A stretch of 64,000 bases of DNA from contig NZ_FNCY01000005.1 in the NCBI RefSeq assembly GCF_900099695.1, positions 179,183 to 243,182 on the forward strand, in the 5' to 3' direction. The notes below the pieces were generated by a model. That model worked only from the letters and a program-made list of their open reading frames with translations, was not told the DNA's origin and searched no databases. Positions 45,999-55,369 of the stretch are shown here, piece by piece (the stretch's first letter is position 1; every line of letters begins with the position of its first letter). The DNA comes from Propionivibrio dicarboxylicus (GTDB lineage: Bacteria; Pseudomonadota; Gammaproteobacteria; Burkholderiales; Rhodocyclaceae). The translations under genes and the position numbers were made by a program.

Positions 45999-46477
45999 GG
46001 CGCGGCGCTTTCCTTGCTGATGGATTGGATGTTGCCGAGCATGCGCTTCAGCAACGCGCTGACCAGCGCGAATTCCTCGGTGGAGAAGCCGGTCAGCATC
46101 AGGTTCAGGACTTCGCTCAGGATGACCGGCACTTCGGCCGAAATCTTCTCGCCTTCCGGCGTCAGTTCGAGCTTGATGACGCGGCGATCCGATTCGGAGC
46201 GAATCCGTTGCACCAGGCCCTTGGCTTCCAGCCGGTCGAGCACGCGCGTCACGGCACCGGTGTCGTGGCAGGCGTGACGGGCGATGTCGGCAGCGGTGAT
46301 GCAGGTGCCCTGGCGCAGCAGCAGCAGAGGCTTCCACTGCGCGTCGGTGAGGCCGATCGCGCTCATGCGGCGGTCGAGTTCGAGCGCCAGCGCGTGGGCC
46401 AGGCGATTGATCGTGTAGCCCACGCTGTTTCCGGGTCGAACGGCGTCAGCCTGATAAAAGTCCGGGGTGTCTGTCAT
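45995..46477 (-). CDS. MarR/EmrR-type repressor of the efflux operon
   Basis: A 160-residue MarR-family regulator. The winged helix-turn-helix spans about 45-115, with DAQWKPLLLLRQGTCITAADIARHACHDTGAVTRVLDRLEAKGLV and the wing RSESDRRVIKLELTPEG. It begins the efflux operon and is preceded by a promoter overlaid with two copies of a palindromic site, so it very probably represses its own operon and is released by a substrate of the pump. Confidence 0.9.
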   Translation of the reverse strand: MTDTPDFYQADAVRPGNSVGYTINRLAHALALELDRRMSAIGLTDAQWKPLLLLRQGTCITAADIARHACHDTGAVTRVLDRLEAKGLVQRIRSESDRRVIKLELTPEGEKISAEVPVILSEVLNLMLTGFSTEEFALVSALLKRMLGNIQSISKESAAP

Positions 46478-46495
46478 GGTTTGCTGTTTGTGCGG

Positions 46496-46540
46496 TTACT
46501 GTCGTGGCAGCAATATAGCTGTCGTGACAGTAAGCGTCAA
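46496..46540 (-). promoter_or_regulatory. Autoregulated sigma-70 promoter and MarR-type operators
   Basis: On the minus strand TTGACG (46535-46540) and TATATT (46512-46517) are separated by exactly 17 bases, pointing into the marR gene. Two copies of the palindromic site CTGTCGTGRCAG occur at 46499-46510 and 46519-46530, 20 bp apart, placing them on the same face of the helix. One lies between -35 and -10, the other just after -10. Both would block RNA polymerase when occupied. Confidence 0.82.
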
Positions 46541-46898
46541 TGCAGCAATTGTAACGGGCTGTGCCTGCGTCGCCTCAGCCGGGCGGGAATGCGGGGGATC
46601 TGTGTCGGGCGAACGATTAACGGAGAAGCTTCATCTGATATAATCACTGGTTTGTTGGAAGCAACGCATGGGCCGTTGAGGCGGCGTCATCGACAGGGGG
46701 TTGCGATAGTAGGGATGACGATGGTTTTGCCCGGGGGATGCGGGTTGGCACCACGGTGTCGATTTTTTCGGGTGGGGGCGTCGTTGCAAGTCGCGCGGGA
46801 GATTTTCCCGCTCTTGCACCACGAATAGAGCGATCAGTCAGGTTTGTTTTTATAAAACAATTTTTCAGTACTGCATTTCAAGACTTCAAGGAATTTTA
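46541..46898 (+). promoter_or_regulatory. Promoter and long leader region of tig
   Basis: This ~360-base non-coding stretch separates the divergent marR operator from tig. A TGATATAAT extended -10 box lies at 46636-46644, about 255 bases before the tig ATG, without a good -35. The leader between has several G-rich tracts but no clear hairpin with a T-run and no sigma-32-like promoter that I can see. I recognise no small gene. Confidence 0.5.
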
Positions 46899-48227
46899 AT
46901 GGACACGAACGCCACTCAATCCAGCACCGAAACCGCCCAGCAGCCGAGCGCCCTAGAGCGTCGCCTGGACCTGTCGGTGGTGATTGCCGACCTCGACAAG
47001 GACGTCGAAGCGCGCCTGCGCAAGATCGGGAAGACCGTGAAGATGCCGGGCTTCCGTCCGGGCAAGGTGCCGGCCGCGATCATCAAGCAGCAGTACGGTC
47101 ATGAAGCGCAGAGCGAAGCGATCGGCGAAGCCCTCGAGAAGGCCTTCGGCGAAGCGGTGCGCAGCCAGAAGCTGCGCGTGGCGGGTCAGCCGCGCATCGA
47201 GCCGAAGACCGGCGAGAGCACGACGCACATGGAATTCACGGCGATCTTCGAAGTGTTTCCCGAGATCACGCTGGGCGACCTCAGCAGCGTCGAGATCAAG
47301 CGCTCGACCCTGGAAGTCGGCGATGCCGAACTCGACAACACCATCGCCGTGTTGCGCAAGCAGCGCACGCAGTATGAGCCGGTCGATCGCGTTGCCGCCA
47401 AGGGCGACCGCGTCACCATCGACTTCCTCGGCAAGAAGGGCGGCGAACCGTTCGCCGGCGGTCAAGCGACCGACTATCCGTTCGTGATCGGCGAAGGCGC
47501 CATGCTGGCCGACTTCGAGGCGGCCGTGACCGGTCTCAAGGCGGGCGAATCGAAGACCTTCGAAATGACCTTCCCGGCCGACTACGTCAAGGATCTCGCC
47601 GGCCAGACGGTGAGCTTCGAGATCACCGTCAAGGAAGTGCGCGAGCCGATCCTGCCGGAAGTCGACGGCGAGTTCGCCAAGTCGCTCGGCATTGGTAACG
47701 GTGACGTCGCCGCGATGCGCGCCGAAATCGAGACCAACCTCAAGCGCGAAGTCAGCAAGCGCCTGCAGAACAAGGTCAAGGACCAGGTCATGGACGCGCT
47801 GCTCCAGGTCAACCCGATCGAAGTGCCGAAGGCGCTCGTCGATATGGAAATCCAGCAGCTGATGCAGCAGGCGCGCGAGGACATGGCCCAGCGCGGCGGC
47901 GCCAAGATGAAGGACTTCCCGATGCAGCCGGAATGGTTTGCCGACCAGGCCAAGCGCCGCGTCTCGCTCGGCCTCATCCTCTCCGAGATCGTCAAGGAAA
48001 AGGAACTGCAGCCGAAGCCCGAGCAGATCAAGGCGATCGTCGAGGATGCGGCGCAGAGCTACGAGCATCCGGAAGAAGTCGTGCGCTGGTACTACGCGCA
48101 TCCGCAGCGCCTGTCGGAGATCGAAGGCGTTGCTATCGAAGAGAACGTTGTGAACTGGGCGCTGTCTGCTGCCAAGGTGGTCGATGAGGCGATCGCCTTC
48201 GACGACCTGATGGGTCGTCAGGGCTGA
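46899..48227 (+). CDS. tig: Trigger factor
   Basis: A 442-residue ribosome-associated chaperone and peptidyl-prolyl isomerase. The ribosome-binding signature GFRPGKVP lies near residue 50. The FKBP-like domain covers about 155-245 (GDRVTIDFLGKKGGEPFAGGQA). The C-terminal chaperone arms follow. Its length is close to the usual 430. AAGGAA precedes the ATG. It starts the tig-clpP-clpX-lon block, 29 bp before clpP. Confidence 0.97.
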   Translation: MDTNATQSSTETAQQPSALERRLDLSVVIADLDKDVEARLRKIGKTVKMPGFRPGKVPAAIIKQQYGHEAQSEAIGEALEKAFGEAVRSQKLRVAGQPRIEPKTGESTTHMEFTAIFEVFPEITLGDLSSVEIKRSTLEVGDAELDNTIAVLRKQRTQYEPVDRVAAKGDRVTIDFLGKKGGEPFAGGQATDYPFVIGEGAMLADFEAAVTGLKAGESKTFEMTFPADYVKDLAGQTVSFEITVKEVREPILPEVDGEFAKSLGIGNGDVAAMRAEIETNLKREVSKRLQNKVKDQVMDALLQVNPIEVPKALVDMEIQQLMQQAREDMAQRGGAKMKDFPMQPEWFADQAKRRVSLGLILSEIVKEKELQPKPEQIKAIVEDAAQSYEHPEEVVRWYYAHPQRLSEIEGVAIEENVVNWALSAAKVVDEAIAFDDLMGRQG

Positions 48228-48256
48228 GTTCAGATTTGTCCGGATAAGGAGTTGGC

Positions 48257-48892
48257 ATGAGTTTTGATCGTTTCGGGAGCAGCAGTTTCGATCCGCAAGC
48301 CCTGGGCATGGTGCCCATGGTCATCGAACAGAGCGGCCGGGGTGAGCGGGCGTATGACATTTATTCCCGCCTGCTCAAGGAGCGCGTGATCTTCCTGGTG
48401 GGTCCCGTCAACGATGCGACGGCCAATCTGGTCGTCGCTCAGCTCCTCTTTCTGGAAGCGGAGAATCCTGACAAGGACATCCATTTCTACATCAATTCGC
48501 CAGGTGGGTCGGTGTCGGCCGGCCTGTCGATTTATGACACGATGCAGTTCATCAAGCCTGACGTGTCGACGCTGTGCATGGGGCAAGCCTGTTCGATGGG
48601 CGCCTTCCTGCTCAACGCCGGTGCCAAGGGCAAGCGCTTTGCGCTGCCGAATTCGCGCGTGATGATTCACCAGCCGATGGGCGGCTTCCAGGGCCAGGCC
48701 TCAGATATCGCGATTCATGCGAAGGAGATCCTGTCCTTGCGTGCCAAGCTCAACGAGATCATGGCCCTGCATTCGGGGCAGCCGGTCGAGCGCATCGAGC
48801 GCGACACGGATCGCGACAACTTCCTGTCGGCGCAGGAAGCCGTCGAGTACGGTCTGATCGACAAGGTGCTCGAGCGACGCGACGCGGCATAA
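48257..48892 (+). CDS. clpP: ATP-dependent Clp protease proteolytic subunit
   Basis: A 211-residue serine protease subunit. The catalytic Ser113 lies in GQACSMGAF and His138 in [10 protein letters not shown], at the same spacing as E. coli ClpP. The catalytic Asp is in [15 protein letters not shown]. The N-terminal [14 protein letters not shown] block is the usual processing region. It lies between tig and clpX and assembles with ClpX. Confidence 0.97.
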   Translation: MSFDRFGSSSFDPQALGMVPMVIEQSGRGERAYDIYSRLLKERVIFLVGPVNDATANLVVAQLLFLEAENPDKDIHFYINSPGGSVSAGLSIYDTMQFIKPDVSTLCMGQACSMGAFLLNAGAKGKRFALPNSRVMIHQPMGGFQGQASDIAIHAKEILSLRAKLNEIMALHSGQPVERIERDTDRDNFLSAQEAVEYGLIDKVLERRDAA

Positions 48893-48926
48893 TTTGACGT
48901 TTGAATGAAGGTGACGAGGTAGTTTG

Positions 48927-50198
<1,272 letters not shown>

Positions 50199-50229
50199 CT
50201 GGCCGACGGCGCGCTTTCGCGACCGGCGG

Positions 50230-50257
50230 ATTGAAATCTGACGACACGGCCCCATCT
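50230..50257 (+). promoter_or_regulatory. Sigma-32 heat-shock promoter of lon
   Basis: ATTGAAA (50230-50236) and CCCCATCT (50250-50257) are 13 bases apart, the same spacing as at clpB, with one mismatch to CTTGAAA. The -10 element sits in a small hairpin (ACGGCCCC/GGGGTCGT). It ends 34 bases before the lon ATG. Confidence 0.85.
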
Positions 50258-50291
50258 GGGGTCGTGACTGTCACACGAGAAAGCACACGCA

Positions 50292-52697
50292 ATGTCTACC
50301 CATACCCTGTCTTCCGCCGAAGTTGTCGAGTTGCCCCTGTTGCCCTTGCGCGACGTGGTGGTCTTCCCGCACATGGTCATCCCGCTGTTCGTCGGGCGGC
50401 CCAAGTCGATCAAGGCGCTCGAATCCGCCATGGAAAGCGGCAAGGGCATCATGCTCGTGGCGCAGAAATCGGCCGTCAAAGATGAGCCGAGCGCCGAAGA
50501 TCTCTACAGCATCGGTTGCGTTGCCAACATCCTGCAGATGCTCAAGTTACCCGACGGTACCGTCAAGGTGCTGGTCGAAGGTACCCAGCGTGCGCGTATC
50601 GGCTCGATCGAGGCGCGCGACGACATGTTCGTCGCCACCGTGCGGCCGGTCGATGCCGATGCCGGTGTCGATCACGAAGTCGAGGCGCTGCGTCGCGCTG
50701 TCGTCAGTCAGTTCGACCAGTACGTCAAGCTCAACAAGAAGATCCCGCCGGAAATCCTGTCGTCGATCGCCAGCATCGAAGAGGCCGGTCGCCTCGCCGA
50801 TACGATCGTCGCCCACCTGCCGCTCAAGCTCGAGCAGAAGCAGGAAATCCTCGAAATGTTCGATGTGCGCGTGCGCATCGAGCGCTTGCTCTCGCAACTC
50901 GAAACCGAAATCGACATCCTCCAGGTCGAGAAGCGGATTCGTGGTCGCGTCAAGCGCCAGATGGAAAAGAGCCAGCGCGAGTACTACCTGAACGAGCAGG
51001 TCAAGGCGATCCAGAAGGAGCTCGGCGAAGGCGAAGAGGGCGCGGATTACGAGGAACTCGAGAAGAAGGCCAAAGAGGCCGGTATGAGCAAGGAAGGCAT
51101 GGCGAAGGTGCAGTCCGAGCTCAAGAAGCTCAAGCTGATGTCGCCGATGTCGGCCGAAGCGACGGTCGTGCGCAACTTCATCGAGACGCTGATCAATCTG
51201 CCCTGGCGCAAGAAAACCCGCATCAGCAAGGATCTCGCCGAAGCCAGCAAGATTCTCGACAAGGATCACTGGGGCCTCGAGAAGGTCAAGGAACGCATCA
51301 TCGAATATCTCGCCGTGCAACAGCGCGTCGATCGTCTCAAAGCGCCGATTCTCTGCCTCGTCGGGCCTCCCGGTGTTGGCAAGACCTCGCTCGGCCAGTC
51401 GATCGCCACGGCGACCGGACGCAAGTTCGTGCGCATGAGCCTCGGCGGCGTGCGTGACGAAGCCGAGATCCGCGGGCATCGTCGCACCTACATCGGCTCG
51501 ATGCCGGGCAAGATCCTGCAGAACATGACCAAGGTCGCGGTCAAGAATCCGCTCTTCCTGCTCGACGAAGTCGACAAGATGGGGCAGGACTTCCGCGGCG
51601 ATCCCAGCTCGGCGCTGCTCGAAGTGCTCGATCCCGAGCAGAACTCGACCTTCGTCGACCACTACGTCGAGGTCGAATACGACCTGTCGGAAGTGATGTT
51701 CGTGGCCACGGCCAATACCATGAACATTCCGGCGCCGCTGCTCGACCGTATGGAAGTCATCCGTCTGTCGGGGTACACCGAGGACGAGAAGATCAACATC
51801 GCCCAGCGCTACCTGGTGCCGAAGCAGATGAAGACCAACGGTCTCAAGAAGACCGAGCTGACAGTGGCCGAGAGCGCGCTGCGCGACATCGTGCGCTACT
51901 ACACGCGCGAAGCCGGCGTGCGCGGGCTGGAGCGCGACATTTCGAAGATCTGCCGCAAGGTCGTCAAGACGCTGCTGCTCAAGAAGAGCCAGAAGCGGAT
52001 TGCCGTCACCTCGCGCAATCTCGACAAGTTCCTTGGCGTGCGCCGGTACAACTTCGGCGTCGCCGAGCGCGAGAACCAGGTTGGACAGGTGACCGGGCTT
52101 GCCTGGACCGAGGTCGGCGGCGAACTGCTGACGATCGAATCGGTGGCCTTGCCGGGCAAGGGCAAGACGATCACTACGGGCTCGCTCGGCGATGTCATGA
52201 AGGAATCGGTCGAGGCGGCACGTTCGGTCGTGCGCGCACGCGCGCAGCGGCTGGGCATCGCCGACGATACCTTCGAGAAGCGGGACATCCATATTCACGT
52301 GCCCGAAGGCGCGACGCCGAAGGACGGTCCCTCGGCCGGCATCGCCATGACGACGGCGCTGGTGTCGTCGCTGACCGGGATTCCGGTGCGTTGTGACGTC
52401 GCCATGACTGGCGAGATCACGCTGCGCGGTGAAGTGCTGCCGATCGGTGGTCTCAAGGAGAAGTTGCTGGCGGCGGTGCGCGGCGGTCTGGCGCGGGTCC
52501 TGATTCCGGAAGAGAACGTTCGCGATCTCGCCGAGATTCCGGACAACATCAAGAACAAGCTCGAGATCATCCCGGTCAAGTGGATCGACCGCGTGCTCGA
52601 AGAGGCGCTTGAGCGTCAGCCGACGCCGCTGGAGGCTTCGGCACCGGCCGCCGTTCCGGCTGAAAGTACGCCGGCGCAGACGATCGTGACGCACTGA
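50292..52697 (+). CDS. lon: ATP-dependent protease Lon
   Basis: An 801-residue protease. The N-terminal substrate-binding domain (about 10-210) begins [20 protein letters not shown]. Walker A is GPPGVGKTS near 358 and Walker B is LFLLDEVDK. The proteolytic domain has the catalytic Ser681 in [11 protein letters not shown] and Lys724 in [11 protein letters not shown]. It degrades misfolded and regulatory proteins. The heat-shock promoter upstream lets it be induced separately from clpX. A terminator follows. Confidence 0.97.
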   Translation: MSTHTLSSAEVVELPLLPLRDVVVFPHMVIPLFVGRPKSIKALESAMESGKGIMLVAQKSAVKDEPSAEDLYSIGCVANILQMLKLPDGTVKVLVEGTQRARIGSIEARDDMFVATVRPVDADAGVDHEVEALRRAVVSQFDQYVKLNKKIPPEILSSIASIEEAGRLADTIVAHLPLKLEQKQEILEMFDVRVRIERLLSQLETEIDILQVEKRIRGRVKRQMEKSQREYYLNEQVKAIQKELGEGEEGADYEELEKKAKEAGMSKEGMAKVQSELKKLKLMSPMSAEATVVRNFIETLINLPWRKKTRISKDLAEASKILDKDHWGLEKVKERIIEYLAVQQRVDRLKAPILCLVGPPGVGKTSLGQSIATATGRKFVRMSLGGVRDEAEIRGHRRTYIGSMPGKILQNMTKVAVKNPLFLLDEVDKMGQDFRGDPSSALLEVLDPEQNSTFVDHYVEVEYDLSEVMFVATANTMNIPAPLLDRMEVIRLSGYTEDEKINIAQRYLVPKQMKTNGLKKTELTVAESALRDIVRYYTREAGVRGLERDISKICRKVVKTLLLKKSQKRIAVTSRNLDKFLGVRRYNFGVAERENQVGQVTGLAWTEVGGELLTIESVALPGKGKTITTGSLGDVMKESVEAARSVVRARAQRLGIADDTFEKRDIHIHVPEGATPKDGPSAGIAMTTALVSSLTGIPVRCDVAMTGEITLRGEVLPIGGLKEKLLAAVRGGLARVLIPEENVRDLAEIPDNIKNKLEIIPVKWIDRVLEEALERQPTPLEASAPAAVPAESTPAQTIVTH

Positions 52698-52722
52698 TCG
52701 ATCGACCGTGCATTTGCATACG

Positions 52723-52749
52723 GGCCGGGGCGTTTGCTCCGGCCTTTTT
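52723..52749 (+). terminator. Intrinsic terminator of lon
   Basis: GGCCGGGGC (52723-52731) pairs with GCTCCGGCC (52736-52744) with one G-T wobble and a 4-base loop, followed by five T. Confidence 0.85.
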
Positions 52750-52843
52750 CATGATGAAATGCCCAAGTTTGTGCGCTGGCTATGGCGTTGGTCTTGAAGA
52801 TACGGTAGAATCGCGCCCTTCGTGTGGTTTGACACGGAACCTC

Positions 52844-52919
52844 GGGTGCTTAGCTCAGTTGGTAGAGCGCTAGCCTTACAAGCTGGATGTCGGCGGTTCG
52901 AGCCCGTCAGCACCCACCA
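52844..52919 (+). tRNA. tRNA-Val (anticodon UAC)
   Basis: A 76-base tRNA with encoded CCA. The acceptor stem GGGTGCT pairs with AGCACCC. The D-arm is AGCTCAGTTGGTAGAGC, the anticodon loop CTTACAA with anticodon TAC, and the T-arm GGCGGTTCGAGCCCGTC. It lies 47 bases before tRNA-Asp, likely on one transcript. Confidence 0.97.
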
Positions 52920-52966
52920 AAAGTTTTTGTTCGACGGTCTGCGCGCTTTGCGGTCCGGTTCGAATT

Positions 52967-53043
52967 GGAGTGGTAGTTCAGTTGGTTAGAATACCGGCCT
53001 GTCACGCCGGGGGTCGCGGGTTCGAGTCCCGTCCACTCCGCCA
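52967..53043 (+). tRNA. tRNA-Asp (anticodon GUC), probable phage attachment site
   Basis: A 77-base tRNA with encoded CCA. The acceptor stem GGAGTGG pairs with CCACTCC. The anticodon stem-loop CCGGC-CTGTCAC-GCCGG has anticodon GTC. An integrase gene begins (3' end) 92 bases downstream and phage genes follow, so the 3' half of this tRNA is the likely attB/attL core. The distal att copy is beyond the window. Confidence 0.96.
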
Positions 53044-53078
53044 ACAACACAAGGGTTTCGGGGTTAGTGGTTGCTCTG

Positions 53079-53132
53079 TTTCCTAAGATGAAAGGCCGAT
53101 TTCCTAAGATGGAATCGGCTTTTTTTTTTTTT
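53079..53132 (+). terminator. Direct repeat and terminator at the prophage edge
   Basis: A 12-base direct repeat TTTCCTAAGATG occurs at 53079-53090 and 53100-53111. The second copy forms the loop of a hairpin (GCCGATT 53095-53101 with AATCGGC 53113-53119) followed by thirteen T. It terminates transcripts from the tRNAs. The direct repeat may be integrase-arm-type DNA, which is inference. Confidence 0.75.
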
Positions 53133-53135
53133 GTT

Positions 53136-54197
53136 TCACCGTACCGGCGCGGCCGTCCTCACTCGGCGGCGGTCATAGACCTTGGCGACGGTCGATTCAA
53201 GACGGTGCCCGGTCAATTCGCTGGCCTTCCGTCCTTCCTCAATCACCTCGGTCACCGCCTTCGCCCGGCCGTCGTGAAACGTGAAGCGCTCGCCCGGCTC
53301 GCGCCTCGTGCCGTCCAGCCACACGCCGCCGGCAACCCATTTGCCCATCAGCAATTGCCAGCCCTTCTTGAAGCCATCCGACGTGTAAGGCCCGCCCTCT
53401 TGCGTATGGACGACATACAGCGGCGTGATAGCCGCGGGCATGGCAAGCGACTCGTCGATTGCTGCGCGCAGATTGTCCGACCACTGGACGAGCACGCGAG
53501 CGCCGCCCTTTCGGCTGCCGAAGTCGATGCCCTCATCGCCCAACTGCCGGCGGGATAGCTTGAGGATCTGGCCTTGCCCCTTGCCGGTGATGAAGGCGAT
53601 GTAGAAGGCCAGGGCCGCGCGAATGGAAACGTCACCATCCTCGCGTGCCAGGCGTAGGAAGTCGCGAAGCTCATCGTCGGAGACAAGCCGATCGCGTGGT
53701 GTTTCCTTGTTGCGCTCGACGCCGACGCAAGGATTGACGTCGATGATGCCTTGGCTGCACGCCCGCCCCATGACGACCTGCAAGAAGGAGATCTCTTTGT
53801 TGGCTCTGACCGGCGCCTCAGCGCCACGCGCCTTGTGCAGGTAGTACCAGACATGCTTGGGCCGCAGCGCGTCAGGCTGCATCTTGCCGAAGGCGTCGAT
53901 CAGGTTCGGGGCGTGCTCCTTCTCGTTGTCATCGACGGTACGCTTTGACAACTTGCCCTGAGCCACAAGCCGCCGGCGATGCTCGATCGTGTCGGCGATC
54001 AGTTCGGCAATGCTGCCGCTGACCGGAGTATCGGCCTCGATCTCGGCGAGCTTTCGCTTCGCCGCAACAAGATCCCGGCCGAGGCCGATGTACTTGTTTG
54101 CCCGCGTGATCGTGTAGTAGGACGTGACCCGCTTGCCCTTCTCGACGTAAAGGCGAGGCGGCAGGGGCTTTGCTACCTTGCGCTTGCCGACCATCAT
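53136..54197 (-). CDS. int: Phage-type tyrosine recombinase/integrase, catalytic Arg I apparently lost
   Basis: A 353-residue integrase. The N-terminal arm/core-binding region covers about 1-150 (KLAEIEADTPVSGSIAELIADTIEHRRRLV). The catalytic domain (about 165-353) has the HxxR box as FHDGRAKAV, the GHRLESTVAKVYDRR segment with the tyrosine, and the beta-strand lysine in DFGSRKGGARVLV. The expected first arginine motif (TGxRxxE/D) reads TGKGQGQIL: the codon at 53577-53579 is GGG (Gly207). The ATG at 54197 overlaps the DUF4224 gene stop by 4 bp. The gene points toward tRNA-Asp, its probable target. Confidence 0.88.
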   Translation of the reverse strand: MMVGKRKVAKPLPPRLYVEKGKRVTSYYTITRANKYIGLGRDLVAAKRKLAEIEADTPVSGSIAELIADTIEHRRRLVAQGKLSKRTVDDNEKEHAPNLIDAFGKMQPDALRPKHVWYYLHKARGAEAPVRANKEISFLQVVMGRACSQGIIDVNPCVGVERNKETPRDRLVSDDELRDFLRLAREDGDVSIRAALAFYIAFITGKGQGQILKLSRRQLGDEGIDFGSRKGGARVLVQWSDNLRAAIDESLAMPAAITPLYVVHTQEGGPYTSDGFKKGWQLLMGKWVAGGVWLDGTRREPGERFTFHDGRAKAVTEVIEEGRKASELTGHRLESTVAKVYDRRRVRTAAPVR

Positions 54198-54415
54198 GCT
54201 CGCTCCCAACGGCTGAAATCCGGTTCAGTCTGCGCCGCGGCTTTCGCCGTTGTCAAGCCGAGGCGCTTCTCGACGTATGCCCTCAAAACCTTTGGCCGAC
54301 CGGCGGCCGACAACTCGAACGGGTAACCATTCCGGTCGAGCCATCGGCGCTGCCGTGACCATTGGCCGACGTCGTAGTCGGTCAGGTCGGCGAGTTCTTC
54401 GGGCGTGAGAAACAT
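54194..54415 (-). CDS. DUF4224 excisionase-like protein
   Basis: A 73-residue protein of the DUF4224 type (LTPEELADLTDYDVGQWSRQRRWLDRNGYPFELSAAGRPKVLRAYVEKRLG), a winged-helix-like small DNA-binding fold found next to phage integrases. It probably directs excision. Its stop overlaps the integrase start (ATGA), so the two are translationally coupled. It is divergent from a small membrane-protein gene. Confidence 0.85.
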   Translation of the reverse strand: MFLTPEELADLTDYDVGQWSRQRRWLDRNGYPFELSAAGRPKVLRAYVEKRLGLTTAKAAAQTEPDFSRWERA

Positions 54416-54452
54416 GATTGATTTATGCTTGCTGGACTAGGGAGATTACAAA

Positions 54453-54734
54453 ATGTTGAAACGATTGTTGTTGGTCCTGCTGACCGCTGTCTTGGCTTCG
54501 CTTCCCGCGTCGCTTTTCCTCGCGGCCGGAATATCCGCTCCGGCTTGGTACATCCTGCTGGTGGGCGTAGCCCAAGCCGTAGGCATGGGGCTCCCCGCCC
54601 TCGCCGTTGGAGTGGTTGTGCTGATCGCCCGCCGGGACGCAGAAAAAGGAGGTATCAGGGCAGCGATCGTAGCCGTGGTGCTTGTGTCCATCTTCACATC
54701 GCAGGCCGCGCTGTACCCGTTGCTGCGAGGATAG
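54453..54734 (+). CDS. Small phage membrane protein, unknown
   Basis: A 93-residue protein with two or three hydrophobic segments (about 5-25, 32-58 and 68-90) and a short charged loop RRDAEKGG. The family is unknown. GGAG (54441-54444) lies eight bases before the ATG. It is the only plus-strand gene in the phage region, divergent from DUF4224 and tail-to-tail with the DUF3310 gene. A superinfection-exclusion or holin-like role is possible but not shown. Confidence 0.6.
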   Translation: MLKRLLLVLLTAVLASLPASLFLAAGISAPAWYILLVGVAQAVGMGLPALAVGVVVLIARRDAEKGGIRAAIVAVVLVSIFTSQAALYPLLRG

Positions 54735-54736
54735 GG

Positions 54737-55369
54737 TCATCGCCGATCCCCGCGCAGCACTTCGAGCAGTTTCTCCAAGTAGTGATTGCCCTTGCGGATC
54801 TCCTGCTCGCTTTCATCTTTACTGCCCATGCGCATGAGGTACTTGAGCGCCCCGCCACGGTAGTAGCCAATGCGCTGCTCGATCGGCCAGGTATCGACCA
54901 CATCCCAAGGCTCGATGCCCATCTTCTTGTAATGATCCCCGCCGACCTGCCTGTCGTTGGCGCACTCTGCCGGCTCGACAATCCGCTTGAATCCCGCCGC
55001 TTCCGCGCTGGCGCCATCGCACTCGTCAAGGTAGGGGCAGGTGTCGCAGTCTGGCGTCGCAGCGCCGAGCCGCTTACCGAAGCAAGGAGGCTCGACGAAG
55101 ACGAGGCCTTTACTCTCGACAGCGGTCAGGCTCTTGTCCTGCGGTGGGGGTGCCATAGTCTTGAACTTCTCGGGAATCTCACCAAAACCAAAGGCGGCGA
55201 TTGCAACGCCCGAAGCACGAGGACAGCCACCAGATACCGCCGTTTTGTGTGCACACTTGTCGCAGCCGCGATGCTGCTGGACGGTGACGAACGGGTTGAA
55301 CGTACCAAAACATTCCGGCTTCGACGGCATCAGGTCTGAGGCAACAGCGGCGGCTACGTCATCAAACAT
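54737..55369 (-). CDS. DUF3310-containing phage protein with N-terminal cysteine clusters
   Basis: A 210-residue protein. The first ~125 residues carry CxxC-type pairs (CDKCAHKT, DCDTCPYLDEC), likely zinc-binding. The C-terminal ~70 residues (QVGGDHYKKMGIEPWDVVDTWP to NHYLEKLLEVL) match DUF3310, found in phage nucleotide-kinase-like proteins such as SaV. It overlaps the helicase gene by 8 bp and is the last gene of the replication run. Confidence 0.78.
   Translation of the reverse strand: MFDDVAAAVASDLMPSKPECFGTFNPFVTVQQHRGCDKCAHKTAVSGGCPRASGVAIAAFGFGEIPEKFKTMAPPPQDKSLTAVESKGLVFVEPPCFGKRLGAATPDCDTCPYLDECDGASAEAAGFKRIVEPAECANDRQVGGDHYKKMGIEPWDVVDTWPIEQRIGYYRGGALKYLMRMGSKDESEQEIRKGNHYLEKLLEVLRGDRR

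Noticed and set aside
50547..52694. 715-codon minus-strand frame opposite lon
   Set aside because: Lon is unambiguous on the plus strand; the antisense frame has no motif.
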